NCBI GenBank assembly: GCA_026003195.1
Contig: BPGU01000002.1
Location: forward strand, 744,001-808,000
Direction: 5' to 3'
Source of the DNA: Armatimonadota bacterium
GTDB taxonomy: Bacteria; Armatimonadota; HRBIN16
DNA: 64,000 nt
Positions 53,450-60,940 of this stretch are shown one piece after another. A program made the translations under genes and the position numbers. Position 1 is the stretch's first letter. Every line of letters begins with the position of its first letter. The notes under the pieces are model-generated. The model ran no database searches. It saw only the letters and a list, made by a program, of their open reading frames with translations, and was not told the origin of the DNA.

Positions 53450-53795
53450 GTTTCTGTTTCCTCCTTACATCCCAAGATGCAGGCAGTACGACTTTCTAAA
53501 CCCACCTTATCTGCGCAAGTCGTGCGCCCGTAGAAATAACGGTTTTCCAATTGTGCATTTTCGGAGTACATTACCCAGAACTTTAGAGAAAATTTTTGTA
53601 ATACACTACATATATTTTTGAACATGCAGCGACATTTCGTCGTCGCTCAGCACGGTAGCAGGCTTCTTCTCAGGAACGCCCATTCCGCTCTAGAATTCGG
53701 TGTGCCAGCAGGATTCTCGCCAAACAGAGGGAAAAGGACTACAGAAGAACCGTGGAGTGCTTTGAAAAGCCAGAAACGCAAGGAGGTAGCAGAGT
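53450..53795. other. intergenic region between divergent genes
   Basis: 346 bases between the porin gene (minus) and the Tat-exported oxidoreductase (plus). 53560-53625 is strongly AT-rich. A small hairpin GCGCA-N5-TGCGC lies near 53510-53525 on the minus strand. No confident promoter pair is seen, although TAGAAT at ~53691 might serve the oxidoreductase. No gene or riboswitch is recognised. Confidence 0.5.
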
Positions 53796-55106
53796 ATGTC
53801 GCAGAAGATGGACCGGCGCACTTTTCTGAAGGGTGCTGCCTTAGGAGGTTTGAGTTTCCTGTTCCTGCGCGATAGCCGTTTGGCGTTCGCCTACCAACAG
53901 AACGAGAAACTGAATATCGCCATGATCGGTGCAGGGGGCAGAGGGCGCGGTAATCTGGACGGCGTTTTGAGTGAAAACATCGTCGCGCTGTGCGACGTGG
54001 ACGAAAGACTAGCTTACAGCGCGCAGCAGGCTTGCCCCAAAGCAAAGTTCTTCCAGGATTTCCGCAAAATGCTGGAACAGATGCGCAAAGAGATCGACGC
54101 GGTCGTCGTCAGCACTCCTGACCACACCCACGCAGTAGCAGCCGCGATGGCAATACGCATGGGCAAACATGTGTACTGCGAGAAGCCTCTGACCCGCACG
54201 ATCTGGGAGGCGAGGATGCTGCGCGACCTGGCACGCCGCTACAAGGTCGCCACGCAGATGGGTAACCAGGGCACCGCCTCTAACGAACTGCGCCAGGGTG
54301 TGGAGGTGATTCAGTCCGGCGTGCTGGGTCAGGTTAAGGAGATTCACGTGTGGAGCAACCGCCCCGTCTGGCCTCAGGGCATTGCTCGTCCCAAAGAGGA
54401 GATGGTCATCCCCGACGGACTGAATTGGGAACTGTGGCTGGGTCCCGCTCCCAAGCGCCCTTATCACGAGGCGTACCACCCGTTCAAATGGCGCGGCTGG
54501 ATAGACTTCGGCACGGGCGCGATTGGCGACATGGCATGCCATACCATGAACATGGCGTTCTGGGCGTTGAACCTGCGCGACCCCATCTCGGTAGAAGCCG
54601 AAACCTCAGGGGTCAATGGCGAGACGTTCCCGCAGTGGTCTATCGTGCGCTATGAATTCCCCCAGCGCGGTGACCTGGCGCCCTGCAAGCTGGTGTGGTA
54701 TGATGGCGGACAGAAACCGCCTGCTGAACTGCTGCAAGGCGAGCAGATGGCGGACAGCGGCTTGCTGCTCATCGGTAGCGAGGGCACGCTGTACAGCCCG
54801 GGCGACTACGGCACACCCTTTGTGTTGTTACCGCGCGAGAAGTTCGCAAATTACCAGCCGCCAGCCCCCTCTATCCCGCGCTCGCCGGGGCATCATCAAG
54901 AGTGGATTAACGCCTGCAAGGGCGGACCAGCCGCTATGTCCAACTTCGATTACGCCAGTGCGCTCACCGAAACTGCTCTGCTGGGCAACCTGGCGATTAT
55001 CACGGGCGAGCGCATTCAATGGGACGCCAAACGCATGAAGGCGGTCAACTGTCCAAAGGCAGACAAGATTATCCGCCCGACCTATCGCAAAGGGTGGACG
55101 CTTTAG
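53796..55106 (+). CDS. Tat-exported Gfo/Idh/MocA oxidoreductase
   Basis: Protein of 436 residues. A Tat signal with the twin arginine (MDRRTFLKGAALGG) and a hydrophobic core is followed by the Rossmann motif IAMIGAGGRGRGNLDG; EKP is in VYCEKPLTRTIWEAR. The C-terminal domain carries GTGAIGDMACHTMNMAFWALNL and NWELWLGPAPKRPYH. Such long exported members (e.g. glycosyl hydrolase family 109-like) act on glycosides in the periplasm. AAGGAGGTAGC precedes the ATG. Followed by a hairpin, so probably a single-gene unit. Confidence 0.92.
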   Translation: MSQKMDRRTFLKGAALGGLSFLFLRDSRLAFAYQQNEKLNIAMIGAGGRGRGNLDGVLSENIVALCDVDERLAYSAQQACPKAKFFQDFRKMLEQMRKEIDAVVVSTPDHTHAVAAAMAIRMGKHVYCEKPLTRTIWEARMLRDLARRYKVATQMGNQGTASNELRQGVEVIQSGVLGQVKEIHVWSNRPVWPQGIARPKEEMVIPDGLNWELWLGPAPKRPYHEAYHPFKWRGWIDFGTGAIGDMACHTMNMAFWALNLRDPISVEAETSGVNGETFPQWSIVRYEFPQRGDLAPCKLVWYDGGQKPPAELLQGEQMADSGLLLIGSEGTLYSPGDYGTPFVLLPREKFANYQPPAPSIPRSPGHHQEWINACKGGPAAMSNFDYASALTETALLGNLAIITGERIQWDAKRMKAVNCPKADKIIRPTYRKGWTL

Positions 55107-55117
55107 AAACACAGTGA

Positions 55118-55147
55118 GGGCAGAGGCGGGTCCCCCCACCTCTGCCC
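55118..55147 (+). terminator. hairpin after the exported oxidoreductase
   Basis: GGGCAGAGG (55118-55126) pairs with CCTCTGCCC (55139-55147); loop 12 bases. No T tract follows. It begins 12 bases past the stop and sits 28 bases before queF. Confidence 0.4.
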
Positions 55148-55174
55148 GATTCGCTCCGTCTCAGAGGTATCGCT

Positions 55175-55531
55175 ATGGACAGGAACATCTTAGAGGTGTT
55201 CGACAACCCCTACCCCGACAGGGACTACCTGGTCAAACACGTTTGCCCGGAGTTCACTTCGGTGTGTCCCAAAACGGGCAACCCCGATTTCGGCACGATC
55301 ACCATCGAGTACGTGCCCGACAAGAAGTGCGTGGAGCTCAAGTCGCTGAAGTACTACTTCTTCGCCTACCGCAACGAGGGCATCTTCTATGAGGCAGTGG
55401 TGAACAAGATACTGGACGATCTGGTGGCGGTATGCCAGCCGCGGCGCATGACGGTAACAGGAGAGTTCAACGTGCGTGGGGGAATCTATTCTGTAGTCAC
55501 CGCCAGTTACGTTGCAGGAGGCGAAAAGTAG
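55175..55531 (+). CDS. queF: 7-cyano-7-deazaguanine reductase QueF
   Basis: Unimodular (YkvM-type) QueF of 118 residues, which reduces preQ0 to preQ1 with NADPH in queuosine synthesis. The covalent nucleophile is Cys31 and the proton donor Asp38 ([13 protein letters not shown]), with the family motif [20 protein letters not shown] for the substrate site. AGAGGT lies upstream of the ATG. The next gene starts 3 bases after it, so queF is co-transcribed with a phosphatase. No other queuosine gene or riboswitch is in view. Confidence 0.97.
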   Translation: MDRNILEVFDNPYPDRDYLVKHVCPEFTSVCPKTGNPDFGTITIEYVPDKKCVELKSLKYYFFAYRNEGIFYEAVVNKILDDLVAVCQPRRMTVTGEFNVRGGIYSVVTASYVAGGEK

Positions 55532-55534
55532 TCC

Positions 55535-56062
55535 ATGCGCGTGTATATCGTTCGGCACGGACAGTCCACCAACAACGCGGGGCAGACCTTGCTGGATGAC
55601 CCGCCGCTGACCCCGTTAGGGCGCAAGCAGATGAAGCGGGTGGCGAAGTGGTTGCTGAGCGAACCGGGCAGGATGCACTGGCTGTTCACTTCTCCTTTTC
55701 TACGTGCCCAGCAGAGCGCGGCGATTGTGGCGCAGGCGATTGAGCTGGAACCGGAAACATGGGACGACCTGCGAGAGTACGAATCGGATGCGGAGAGCCT
55801 CGAGCAGATGTGGGAACGGGCGCAGCGAGTAGCGGAAGAGGTGCTGAGGCGGTTCGGGGCGCGCGAGGAGAACAATATTGTGCTCGTGACGCACGGCACG
55901 TTTGGCTCGCGGCTGGTGTGCGCGTTCACCTGCACCTCACCCCATACGCGATTCACCCACTTCAACGGCGGTATCTCCGTGCTGGAGTGGGATAAAGACG
56001 GCGTCCTGCGCGTCCGCCACACGAACTACGTGGGGCATCTCAGCAAGGACATGATGACCTGA
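55535..56062 (+). CDS. histidine phosphatase family protein
   Basis: Phosphatase of 175 residues with the RHG motif at Arg7-His8 (YIVRHGQSTNNAG) and the second catalytic His in IVLVTHGTFGSRL. Phosphate-binding residue Arg in FTSPFLRAQQSA. Similar to phosphoglycerate mutase-like and SixA-type proteins; substrate unknown. Tight spacing to queF indicates one operon. Confidence 0.93.
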   Translation: MRVYIVRHGQSTNNAGQTLLDDPPLTPLGRKQMKRVAKWLLSEPGRMHWLFTSPFLRAQQSAAIVAQAIELEPETWDDLREYESDAESLEQMWERAQRVAEEVLRRFGAREENNIVLVTHGTFGSRLVCAFTCTSPHTRFTHFNGGISVLEWDKDGVLRVRHTNYVGHLSKDMMT

Positions 56063-56111
56063 GGCACGAAACTTGTAGCAGGCGAAAATACCTGCAAGGA
56101 CGGTGAAAGCG

Positions 56112-56780
56112 ATGAAACGTTCCAGCCTGATAGTGCTACTCATGGTGCTTGTTCTGGCGGGCGTATGGGTGGCGTGGTTTGCGCGAGGCAGGTCTACCCA
56201 GGAGCTGTTTCTGGCGGCGGCGCGTGGCGATGTGGATACCGTGCGCTCGCTGCTGGACAGAGGCGTCAGTGTGGATGCCCGCGACGAGCATGGCAAAACT
56301 GCTCTCATCTGGGCATCGCTGAACGGCTCGATAGAGGTGGTCAACCTGTTGCTGGAGCGGGGCGCGGCGGTGAATGCAGCGGATAAATTTGGTCTGACCC
56401 CACTGATGGCGGCGGCGAATCCGCGCCAGCGAGCGCAAACCGCGGTGCTACTCGCCCTGTTAGAGAAGGGGGCAGATGTCAACGCCAAAGATGTGAACGG
56501 CAGGACACCCCTGATGTACGCCCTGTCGGATAACGAGGTGGAGGTGGCGAAGATACTGATAGAGCGCGGTGCCGACGTGAACTCCACCAATAAGTATGGT
56601 GAGGCTCCTCTTACCTTAGCGGCAATGTTTGGAAACAGGGAGGTTATTCAGGCGTTGCTGAGCAAGGGAGCGAAGGTGGATGTCCGGACTAACGGTGGGG
56701 ACACGCCCCTGTCGCTCGCCCGCAAATACAATCGGAAAGAGGCGGAACAGCTGCTACTTCGGGCAGGAGCGAAAGAGTAG
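56112..56780 (+). CDS. exported ankyrin-repeat protein
   Basis: Protein of 222 residues with a membrane-anchor/signal segment (SLIVLLMVLVLAGVWVAWFA) and five or six ankyrin repeats of ~33 residues: LLDRGVSVDARDEHGKTALIWAS, LLERGAAVNAADKFGLTPLMAA, LLEKGADVNAKDVNGRTPLMYA, LIERGADVNSTNKYGEAPLTLA. The ATG at 56112 is preferred to the GTG at 56103. It may act on protein partners in the envelope; the partner is unknown. Confidence 0.9.
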   Translation: MKRSSLIVLLMVLVLAGVWVAWFARGRSTQELFLAAARGDVDTVRSLLDRGVSVDARDEHGKTALIWASLNGSIEVVNLLLERGAAVNAADKFGLTPLMAAANPRQRAQTAVLLALLEKGADVNAKDVNGRTPLMYALSDNEVEVAKILIERGADVNSTNKYGEAPLTLAAMFGNREVIQALLSKGAKVDVRTNGGDTPLSLARKYNRKEAEQLLLRAGAKE

Positions 56781-56797
56781 CACGGAAGAGGCGTTAA

Positions 56798-56817
56798 GGG
56801 CGGGCAGGTGCCCGCCC
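56798..56817. terminator. bidirectional hairpin
   Basis: GGGCGGGC (56798-56805) pairs with GCCCGCCC (56810-56817), loop AGGT. It lies between the ankyrin gene and the convergent small membrane protein gene. No clear T run on either strand, so it may be weak or Rho-assisted. Confidence 0.45.
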
Positions 56818-56822
56818 CATTG

Positions 56823-57125
56823 CTAGCGGGGTGGTGGTATGTTCTCTACTGATTGCCCCTTGGGAGGCACATACACCGGCGGCATGCCGGGTACAGGCGA
56901 CGCCCAGCCTCCTTGAGGCATAGACTCCTGCATCCGTTGCAGCTGCCTCTGCCATGCCTCCTCTTCTTGCTTCTTGGTGTTGCGTGGAACCACTGGAGTA
57001 ATGAAGCGGTCCACCATGAACACCAGAAACGCCAGCACCACCACCACCGCCAGAATCACTACGGGAGTAGAAACGGTCTGGTGGAGCTTATCTGGCTGCT
57101 GACCCTTTCGGATGACCTGAGGCAT
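56823..57125 (-). CDS. small single-pass membrane protein
   Basis: Protein of 100 residues with one transmembrane helix (VVILAVVVVLAFLVFMVDRF, ~22-42) and a Gln/Arg/Pro-rich cytoplasmic or periplasmic tail (QLQRMQESMPQGGWASP). The ATG at 57125 has AAGGAGG upstream and is preferred over the longer start at 57152. It follows the pseudopilin gene by 64 bases on the same strand, separated by a terminator-like hairpin. No known family; partner of the pseudopilin is possible. Confidence 0.75.
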   Translation of the reverse strand: MPQVIRKGQQPDKLHQTVSTPVVILAVVVVLAFLVFMVDRFITPVVPRNTKKQEEEAWQRQLQRMQESMPQGGWASPVPGMPPVYVPPKGQSVENIPPPR

Positions 57126-57151
57126 ATTGGCAATCCTCCTTGACAAGAGCA

Positions 57152-57177
57152 AGGTGGCGCGATGTACCGCGCCACCT
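57152..57177 (-). terminator. hairpin after the pseudopilin gene
   Basis: AGGTGGCGCG (57152-57161) pairs perfectly with 57168-57177; loop of 6 bases. It lies 12 bases after the pseudopilin stop on the minus strand; the T tract is weak (TTGCTCTTG). Confidence 0.5.
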
Positions 57178-57189
57178 GTGCTGCAGACG

Positions 57190-58195
57190 TTAGTCGGACG
57201 AAGCCGTGTGCTGGCGCATGTAGGTGACGCGCTGCGCCTTCACATGCCCATCGGCAAAGATGAAGTTGGCGACGCCGTTATGCACATACAGCACGCGGTC
57301 GTTCGACAGGGGTACAGGCATCACCGTACCATCATCGTTCAGCGTGCCGCTGGCGTAATCCCAGAAGCTGCCGACGCCGTCCAGCCGCTGGCGTTTGATG
57401 GGACGGTTGGGATGATAGCCTGCGGGGAACCCACCTTCAGCAGGATAGGCTGCCGCCATTCCCGCCATCACGGTCTCACGGGTGCCCGGGTAGTTGTCCA
57501 GGCTACAGCAGCCACCAAACCAGCCGGGTCCGGCGCCGACCAACCCTTCCATGAACATGATGGTATCGGCAGGGTGGGTCAGCTTGGCAATCGTGGCGCC
57601 CTTCGAGCATCCCCATCCCCACGACTGACAGCCGGGGTCCTGTCCGCACAGGAAGTCGGGACCGCCGCCCGGTGCATTCCACGCGCTTTCGGGGTTAATG
57701 GGGTCGTAGTTGACGTAGCTCTGATTGATACCATAGGTGAGCGAACCCCATCCGCTGGTACCCCCCGGGGACGGTGAGGCGGGAATCCCCTGAGGGACAG
57801 GTGAACACGGCGCGATTGCCTTTGGAAATGGGGTTGCCCTGCGCGTCGTAATTGGCGGCACGCCCAGCCTTGACGTACGGATAGATGAGGTCCGGCCAGT
57901 ACTGCCCCCACGACGTGCCGGAATACGGGGCGCGGAAGCTGGGGTCAATCACGTCACCGCTGCCACCACAACCTGTGCGCAAGTTGCTCTTGACCCACAT
58001 CGGTGTACCGGTCTCGTCGTAGTCCTGACTGTACATCAGCCAGGCGTTGGCAATCTGCTTCATGTTGCTCACGCAGGTAGCCTGCCTTGCTTTTTCACGT
58101 GCCTGCGCGAACACCGGGAACAGGATCGCTGCCAGTATCGCGATAATCGCGATAACCACCAGCAGCTCGATGAGCGTAAAGCCGTCTCGTTTCAT
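57190..58195 (-). pseudogene. type II pseudopilin with H-X9-DG motif, frameshifted
   Basis: Two overlapping frames form one prepilin-like protein of about 334 residues. The start at 58195 (GGAGGG upstream) gives [28 protein letters not shown], a type IV prepilin leader cleaved after Gly, then [17 protein letters not shown]. The second frame carries the rest, ending with HNGVANFIFADGHVK, the H-X9-DG motif. The frame switch is at the run of six G (minus strand; C6 on plus at 57761-57766), where TVPGG... continues as GGTSGWGSL. One extra base there accounts for it. It may be a sequencing error, true decay, or phase variation. Confidence 0.75.
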
Positions 58196-58233
58196 CTTGC
58201 ACCCTCCTTGTTTAGATAGTTTCTGAGAGTTTG

Positions 58234-58287
58234 TCAACCAGCGAACAGAGACAAGAAGCTGATAAAAAAAGCGCTTTTTGTAACCAA
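58234..58287 (-). CDS. possible 17-residue leader peptide
   Basis: Behind AAAGGAGGT (58300-58292) a TTG-initiated frame at 58287 encodes [17 protein letters not shown] and stops at 58234. It lies between the pseudopilin promoter and the pseudopilin start. The spacing of the ribosome site (4-5 bases) is tight but usable. The peptide is short and hydrophobic, like a regulatory leader. Evidence is thin. Confidence 0.25.
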   Translation of the reverse strand: MVTKSAFFISFLSLFAG

Positions 58288-58319
58288 GACCACCTCCTTT
58301 AGCCTATTTATTTATCCTA

Positions 58320-58348
58320 AGTATATTTTGTTTTCAGGCGGTTGTCAA
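58320..58348 (-). promoter_or_regulatory. consensus promoter of the pseudopilin gene
   Basis: On the minus strand TTGACA (58348-58343), 17-base spacer, TATACT (58325-58320). The start codon is ~125 bases downstream, leaving a long leader with an A/T hairpin (58264-58280). Confidence 0.8.
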
Positions 58349-58473
58349 GTATTTTTTTGCCCCATTCACGCATTTTTCAAGCAAAATTCTCTGCTGCAAA
58401 CATCGGCGCTGTTCGTTGCTTGCAACCCACCGCCCTTTTTGGTGTATTATCGAGGGGGTGGAGGTAATCTCTT

Positions 58474-59487
58474 ATGGCGATGATCGAGGTAGACAGGCTT
58501 TGCAAGACGTACGTCACCCACAAGCGCGAGCAGGGCGCTCTGGGTGCGCTGCGAAGCCTCATTACCCGCCAGAAGGTAGAGGTGCACGCGGTACAGGAAG
58601 TCTCCTTTACCATCGAGGAGGGAGAACTGGTGGGCTTTCTGGGTCCCAACGGCGCAGGGAAGACCACCACGCTGAAGATGCTATCCGGTATCCTCTACCC
58701 CACCTCTGGCAAAGCGACGGTAATGGGCTACGTGCCCTGGGAGCGCAAACCCGCTTTCCAGCGGCAGATGTCTATCGTGATGGGTCAAAAGATGCAGCTG
58801 TGGTGGGACCTGCCCGCCTACGAGAGCTTCGTGCTGCTGAAAGAGCTGTATGAGGTGGACGACCATACCTTTGAAAGGCGTGTGAACGAGCTGGCGGAGA
58901 TGCTGGACATCAAAAAGTTGCTGCACACGCAGGTGCGCCGCATGAGCCTGGGCGAGCGGATGAAGTGCGAACTGCTGGCGGCGTTACTGCACGCGCCGAA
59001 GGTGGTTTTTCTAGACGAACCTACCATCGGGCTGGACGTGGTTTCCCAGAAGCGTATCCGCGAGTTTTTGAAAGAGTACAACCGGCAGGCGAAGACCACC
59101 ATCCTGCTCACTTCGCACTACATGCAGGATATTCAGGAGCTGTGCGAGCGAGTGATTATCATTGACCACGGGCGCATCATTTTTGACAACACTCTGAAGA
59201 CGCTGGTGGAGCAATACTCGGACAACAAATTGTTGAAGCTCACCTTCGATCGCCCGGTGTTGCGTGAGCAGCTGGAACAGTTTGGTACCGTATGCAGTCT
59301 GGAGGATTTGCGAGCGGTGCTGGAAGTTCCTCGCACGCGAACCACGCAGATTGCGGCGCAGGTGCTTTCCGAGCTACCTGTGGTGGACATCGTGATTGAC
59401 GAGGTGGAGGCGGAAGAGGTCATCCGTGATATCTTCGCGGGACGCGCTAGGTTGACCACACCAACCTCGGAGGCACGAGCCGGGTGA
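58474..59487 (+). CDS. ABC transporter ATP-binding protein (ABC-2/NatA-like)
   Basis: ATPase subunit of 337 residues. Walker A GPNGAGKTTTLK, signature MSLGERMKCELLAALL (an LSGGQ variant), Walker B KVVFLDEPTIGLD and switch His in TSHYMQD. The N-terminus (YVTHKREQGALGALRSLI) and the C-terminal extension after ~240 are as in ABC-2 exporters. No permease gene follows; the next gene is a methyltransferase, overlapping by 4 bases. The membrane partner must be encoded elsewhere. Confidence 0.93.
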   Translation: MAMIEVDRLCKTYVTHKREQGALGALRSLITRQKVEVHAVQEVSFTIEEGELVGFLGPNGAGKTTTLKMLSGILYPTSGKATVMGYVPWERKPAFQRQMSIVMGQKMQLWWDLPAYESFVLLKELYEVDDHTFERRVNELAEMLDIKKLLHTQVRRMSLGERMKCELLAALLHAPKVVFLDEPTIGLDVVSQKRIREFLKEYNRQAKTTILLTSHYMQDIQELCERVIIIDHGRIIFDNTLKTLVEQYSDNKLLKLTFDRPVLREQLEQFGTVCSLEDLRAVLEVPRTRTTQIAAQVLSELPVVDIVIDEVEAEEVIRDIFAGRARLTTPTSEARAG

Positions 59488-60128
59488 CCTCCGCCATCCT
59501 GCGTTATCCCACCCATACCCTCTCCATTTCGCTCTGCCGGCGCACGTTTCGCATCACCGCGGTGCGCAGTGTGGACGACCTGCTCACCGAAAGCACCTCT
59601 GCGGACGACATCCCCTTCTGGGCGGTGATCTGGCACGCAGCGGTGGGGCTCTGTCAGTATCTGTGCAATCACCCGCAGCTGGTGCGTGGCAAGCGGGTGC
59701 TGGAGCTGGGTACAGGTTTGGGGCTGTGCGGCATCGTCGCCCAATGGCTGGGAGGCGAGGTGACACTAAACGACTACCAGCCCGACGCGCTGGAGTTCGC
59801 CCTCTGGAACGCCTCGCAGAACGGGATTCGAGACATCCATACCCTTCTTGCGGACTGGCGTCGCTTTCCCGATGTGCAGCCGTTCGACGTGGTGATAGCC
59901 GCCGACATCTTGTATGAGCGTCGTCTGCACGAATCGCTGAGGGAGGTGTTGCAGAAGACGACCTCAAAGGGTAGTCGTGTGTTGCTTGCGGACCCCTGGC
60001 GCGATACGGCGTGGGAGTTTCTCGTGGAGATGGAGCGGGCAGGCTGGCGCGTCGATTTCACGGAACACACGACGCAGCTGCTGGGAACTCAGCAAGAGGT
60101 GATTCTCTTCGACCTGTGCCCGCCGTAG
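59484..60128 (+). CDS. class I SAM-dependent methyltransferase (METTL21/ETFB-KMT-like)
   Basis: Methyltransferase of 214 residues similar to the lysine-methyltransferase group (Methyltransf_16): FWAVIWHAAVGLCQYL, the SAM motif GKRVLELGTGLGLCGIVA and the post-motif region VTLNDYQPDALEFALWN and DVVIAADILYERRLHE. Such enzymes methylate proteins or small molecules; the substrate is unknown. Start codon is GTG, overlapping the ABC ATPase stop (GTGA). Confidence 0.88.
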   Translation: MTSAILRYPTHTLSISLCRRTFRITAVRSVDDLLTESTSADDIPFWAVIWHAAVGLCQYLCNHPQLVRGKRVLELGTGLGLCGIVAQWLGGEVTLNDYQPDALEFALWNASQNGIRDIHTLLADWRRFPDVQPFDVVIAADILYERRLHESLREVLQKTTSKGSRVLLADPWRDTAWEFLVEMERAGWRVDFTEHTTQLLGTQQEVILFDLCPP

Positions 60129-60131
60129 CGG

Positions 60132-60452
60132 TTACTCGTTCCACTGTCTGGCGAACTCGTTCACTGCATCCAGCAGCTTCAGCAGCCGTTTGCCCCGTTC
60201 GGTAAACACGTACTCCACGCGCGGTGGTATCTCGGGATACACCTGCCGGAGGATGATACCATACCGTTCCAGCTTGCGGACACGCTCATGGAGCACTTTG
60301 GTGGTCAATCCGGGCAGCTCGCGCTCCAGCCTGCCGGGGCGGTTGACGCCACGAGCGATGGCGTCCAGTATCGCCAGCGTCCACTTGCATTTCAGGATTT
60401 CCGTCACACAGTCGTACACTTCCACCAGTTGTGCGCGCTCGTCTATCTTCAT
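60132..60452 (-). CDS. HxlR-family transcriptional regulator
   Basis: Winged-helix regulator of 106 residues of the HxlR type: KCKWTLAILDAIARGVNRPGRLERELPGLTTKVLHERVRKLERYGII followed by the beta-wing PRVEYVFTERGK. Conserved Cys in VYDCVTEIL could be a redox or ligand site. It lies convergent with the methyltransferase and divergent from the tRNA-Cys promoter region. Target genes are not known. Confidence 0.9.
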   Translation of the reverse strand: MKIDERAQLVEVYDCVTEILKCKWTLAILDAIARGVNRPGRLERELPGLTTKVLHERVRKLERYGIILRQVYPEIPPRVEYVFTERGKRLLKLLDAVNEFARQWNE

Positions 60453-60485
60453 GCTTCTATTTTACCTCAGGGAAAGGAGAGCATC

Positions 60486-60514
60486 TTGCAAATTGTGTGT
60501 GGATTCAGTATAAT
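60486..60514 (+). promoter_or_regulatory. promoter of tRNA-Cys and rpsT
   Basis: TTGCAA (60486-60491), 17-base spacer, consensus TATAAT (60509-60514). The -10 box ends 20 bases before the tRNA 5' end. Confidence 0.8.
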
Positions 60515-60534
60515 GATGGTGCGAAGAGGAGCGA

Positions 60535-60610
60535 GGCGCCGTACCCAAGTGGCTAAGGGGGCGGTCTGCAAAACCGCTATTCGCCGGTTCGATTCCGGCC
60601 GGCGCCTCCA
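60535..60610 (+). tRNA. tRNA-Cys (anticodon GCA)
   Basis: Cloverleaf of 76 bases with encoded CCA at 60608-60610. Acceptor stem GGCGCCG with CGGCGCC; anticodon stem GCGGT/ACCGC with loop CTGCAAA; T arm GCCGG-TTCGATT-CCGGC; discriminator T73, as expected for tRNA-Cys. A T6 run follows at once (60611-60616). Confidence 0.97.
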
Positions 60611-60646
60611 TTTTTTACTGCTCAAAGGGGGAGGTTCGAAGCAGGG

Positions 60647-60940
60647 TTGGCAAACCTGAAGTCGTCTCTCAAAGACATCAAGCGCAACGAGAAGCGTCGC
60701 CTGCGCAACAGGTCCGCCAAGTCGGCGATGAAGACCTTTATCAAGAAGGCGAAGGCGGCGGTCGCCAGTGGCGACACGGAAGCTATCCGCAAGGCATTGG
60801 CACAGGCATGCAGTGCCATAGACAAGACCGCCGAGCGCGGCATTATCCACAAGAACCAGGCGGCGCGGCGCAAATCGCGCCTGATGCGTTTCATCAAGCA
60901 GTATCTGGCACAGCAGCAGGCTGCATCGAGCGGCGCGTAG
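60647..60940 (+). CDS. rpsT: 30S ribosomal protein S20
   Basis: Small basic ribosomal protein of 97 residues that binds the 5' domain and h44 of 16S rRNA. LKSSLKDIKRNEKRRLRN and SAMKTFIKKAKAA at the N-terminus and AARRKSRLMRFIKQYLA at the C-terminus are family signatures. The start codon is TTG, with GGGGAGG 12 bases upstream; E. coli rpsT also starts with TTG. It lies 36 bases after tRNA-Cys on the same strand. Its last 47 bases overlap the end of holA on the other strand. Confidence 0.95.
   Translation: MANLKSSLKDIKRNEKRRLRNRSAKSAMKTFIKKAKAAVASGDTEAIRKALAQACSAIDKTAERGIIHKNQAARRKSRLMRFIKQYLAQQQAASSGA

Noticed and set aside
53450-53560. Possible c-di-GMP riboswitch upstream of the porin-chemoreceptor operon
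   Set aside because: The GEMM core sequences are not found; only a short GCGCA/TGCGC hairpin is there.
53618-53875. Short frame between the porin and the exported oxidoreductase
   Set aside because: Overlaps the well-supported start of the oxidoreductase and lacks a ribosome site.
55107-55174. Possible preQ1 riboswitch before queF
   Set aside because: Only a GC hairpin is present; the conserved preQ1 loop and A-rich tail are absent.
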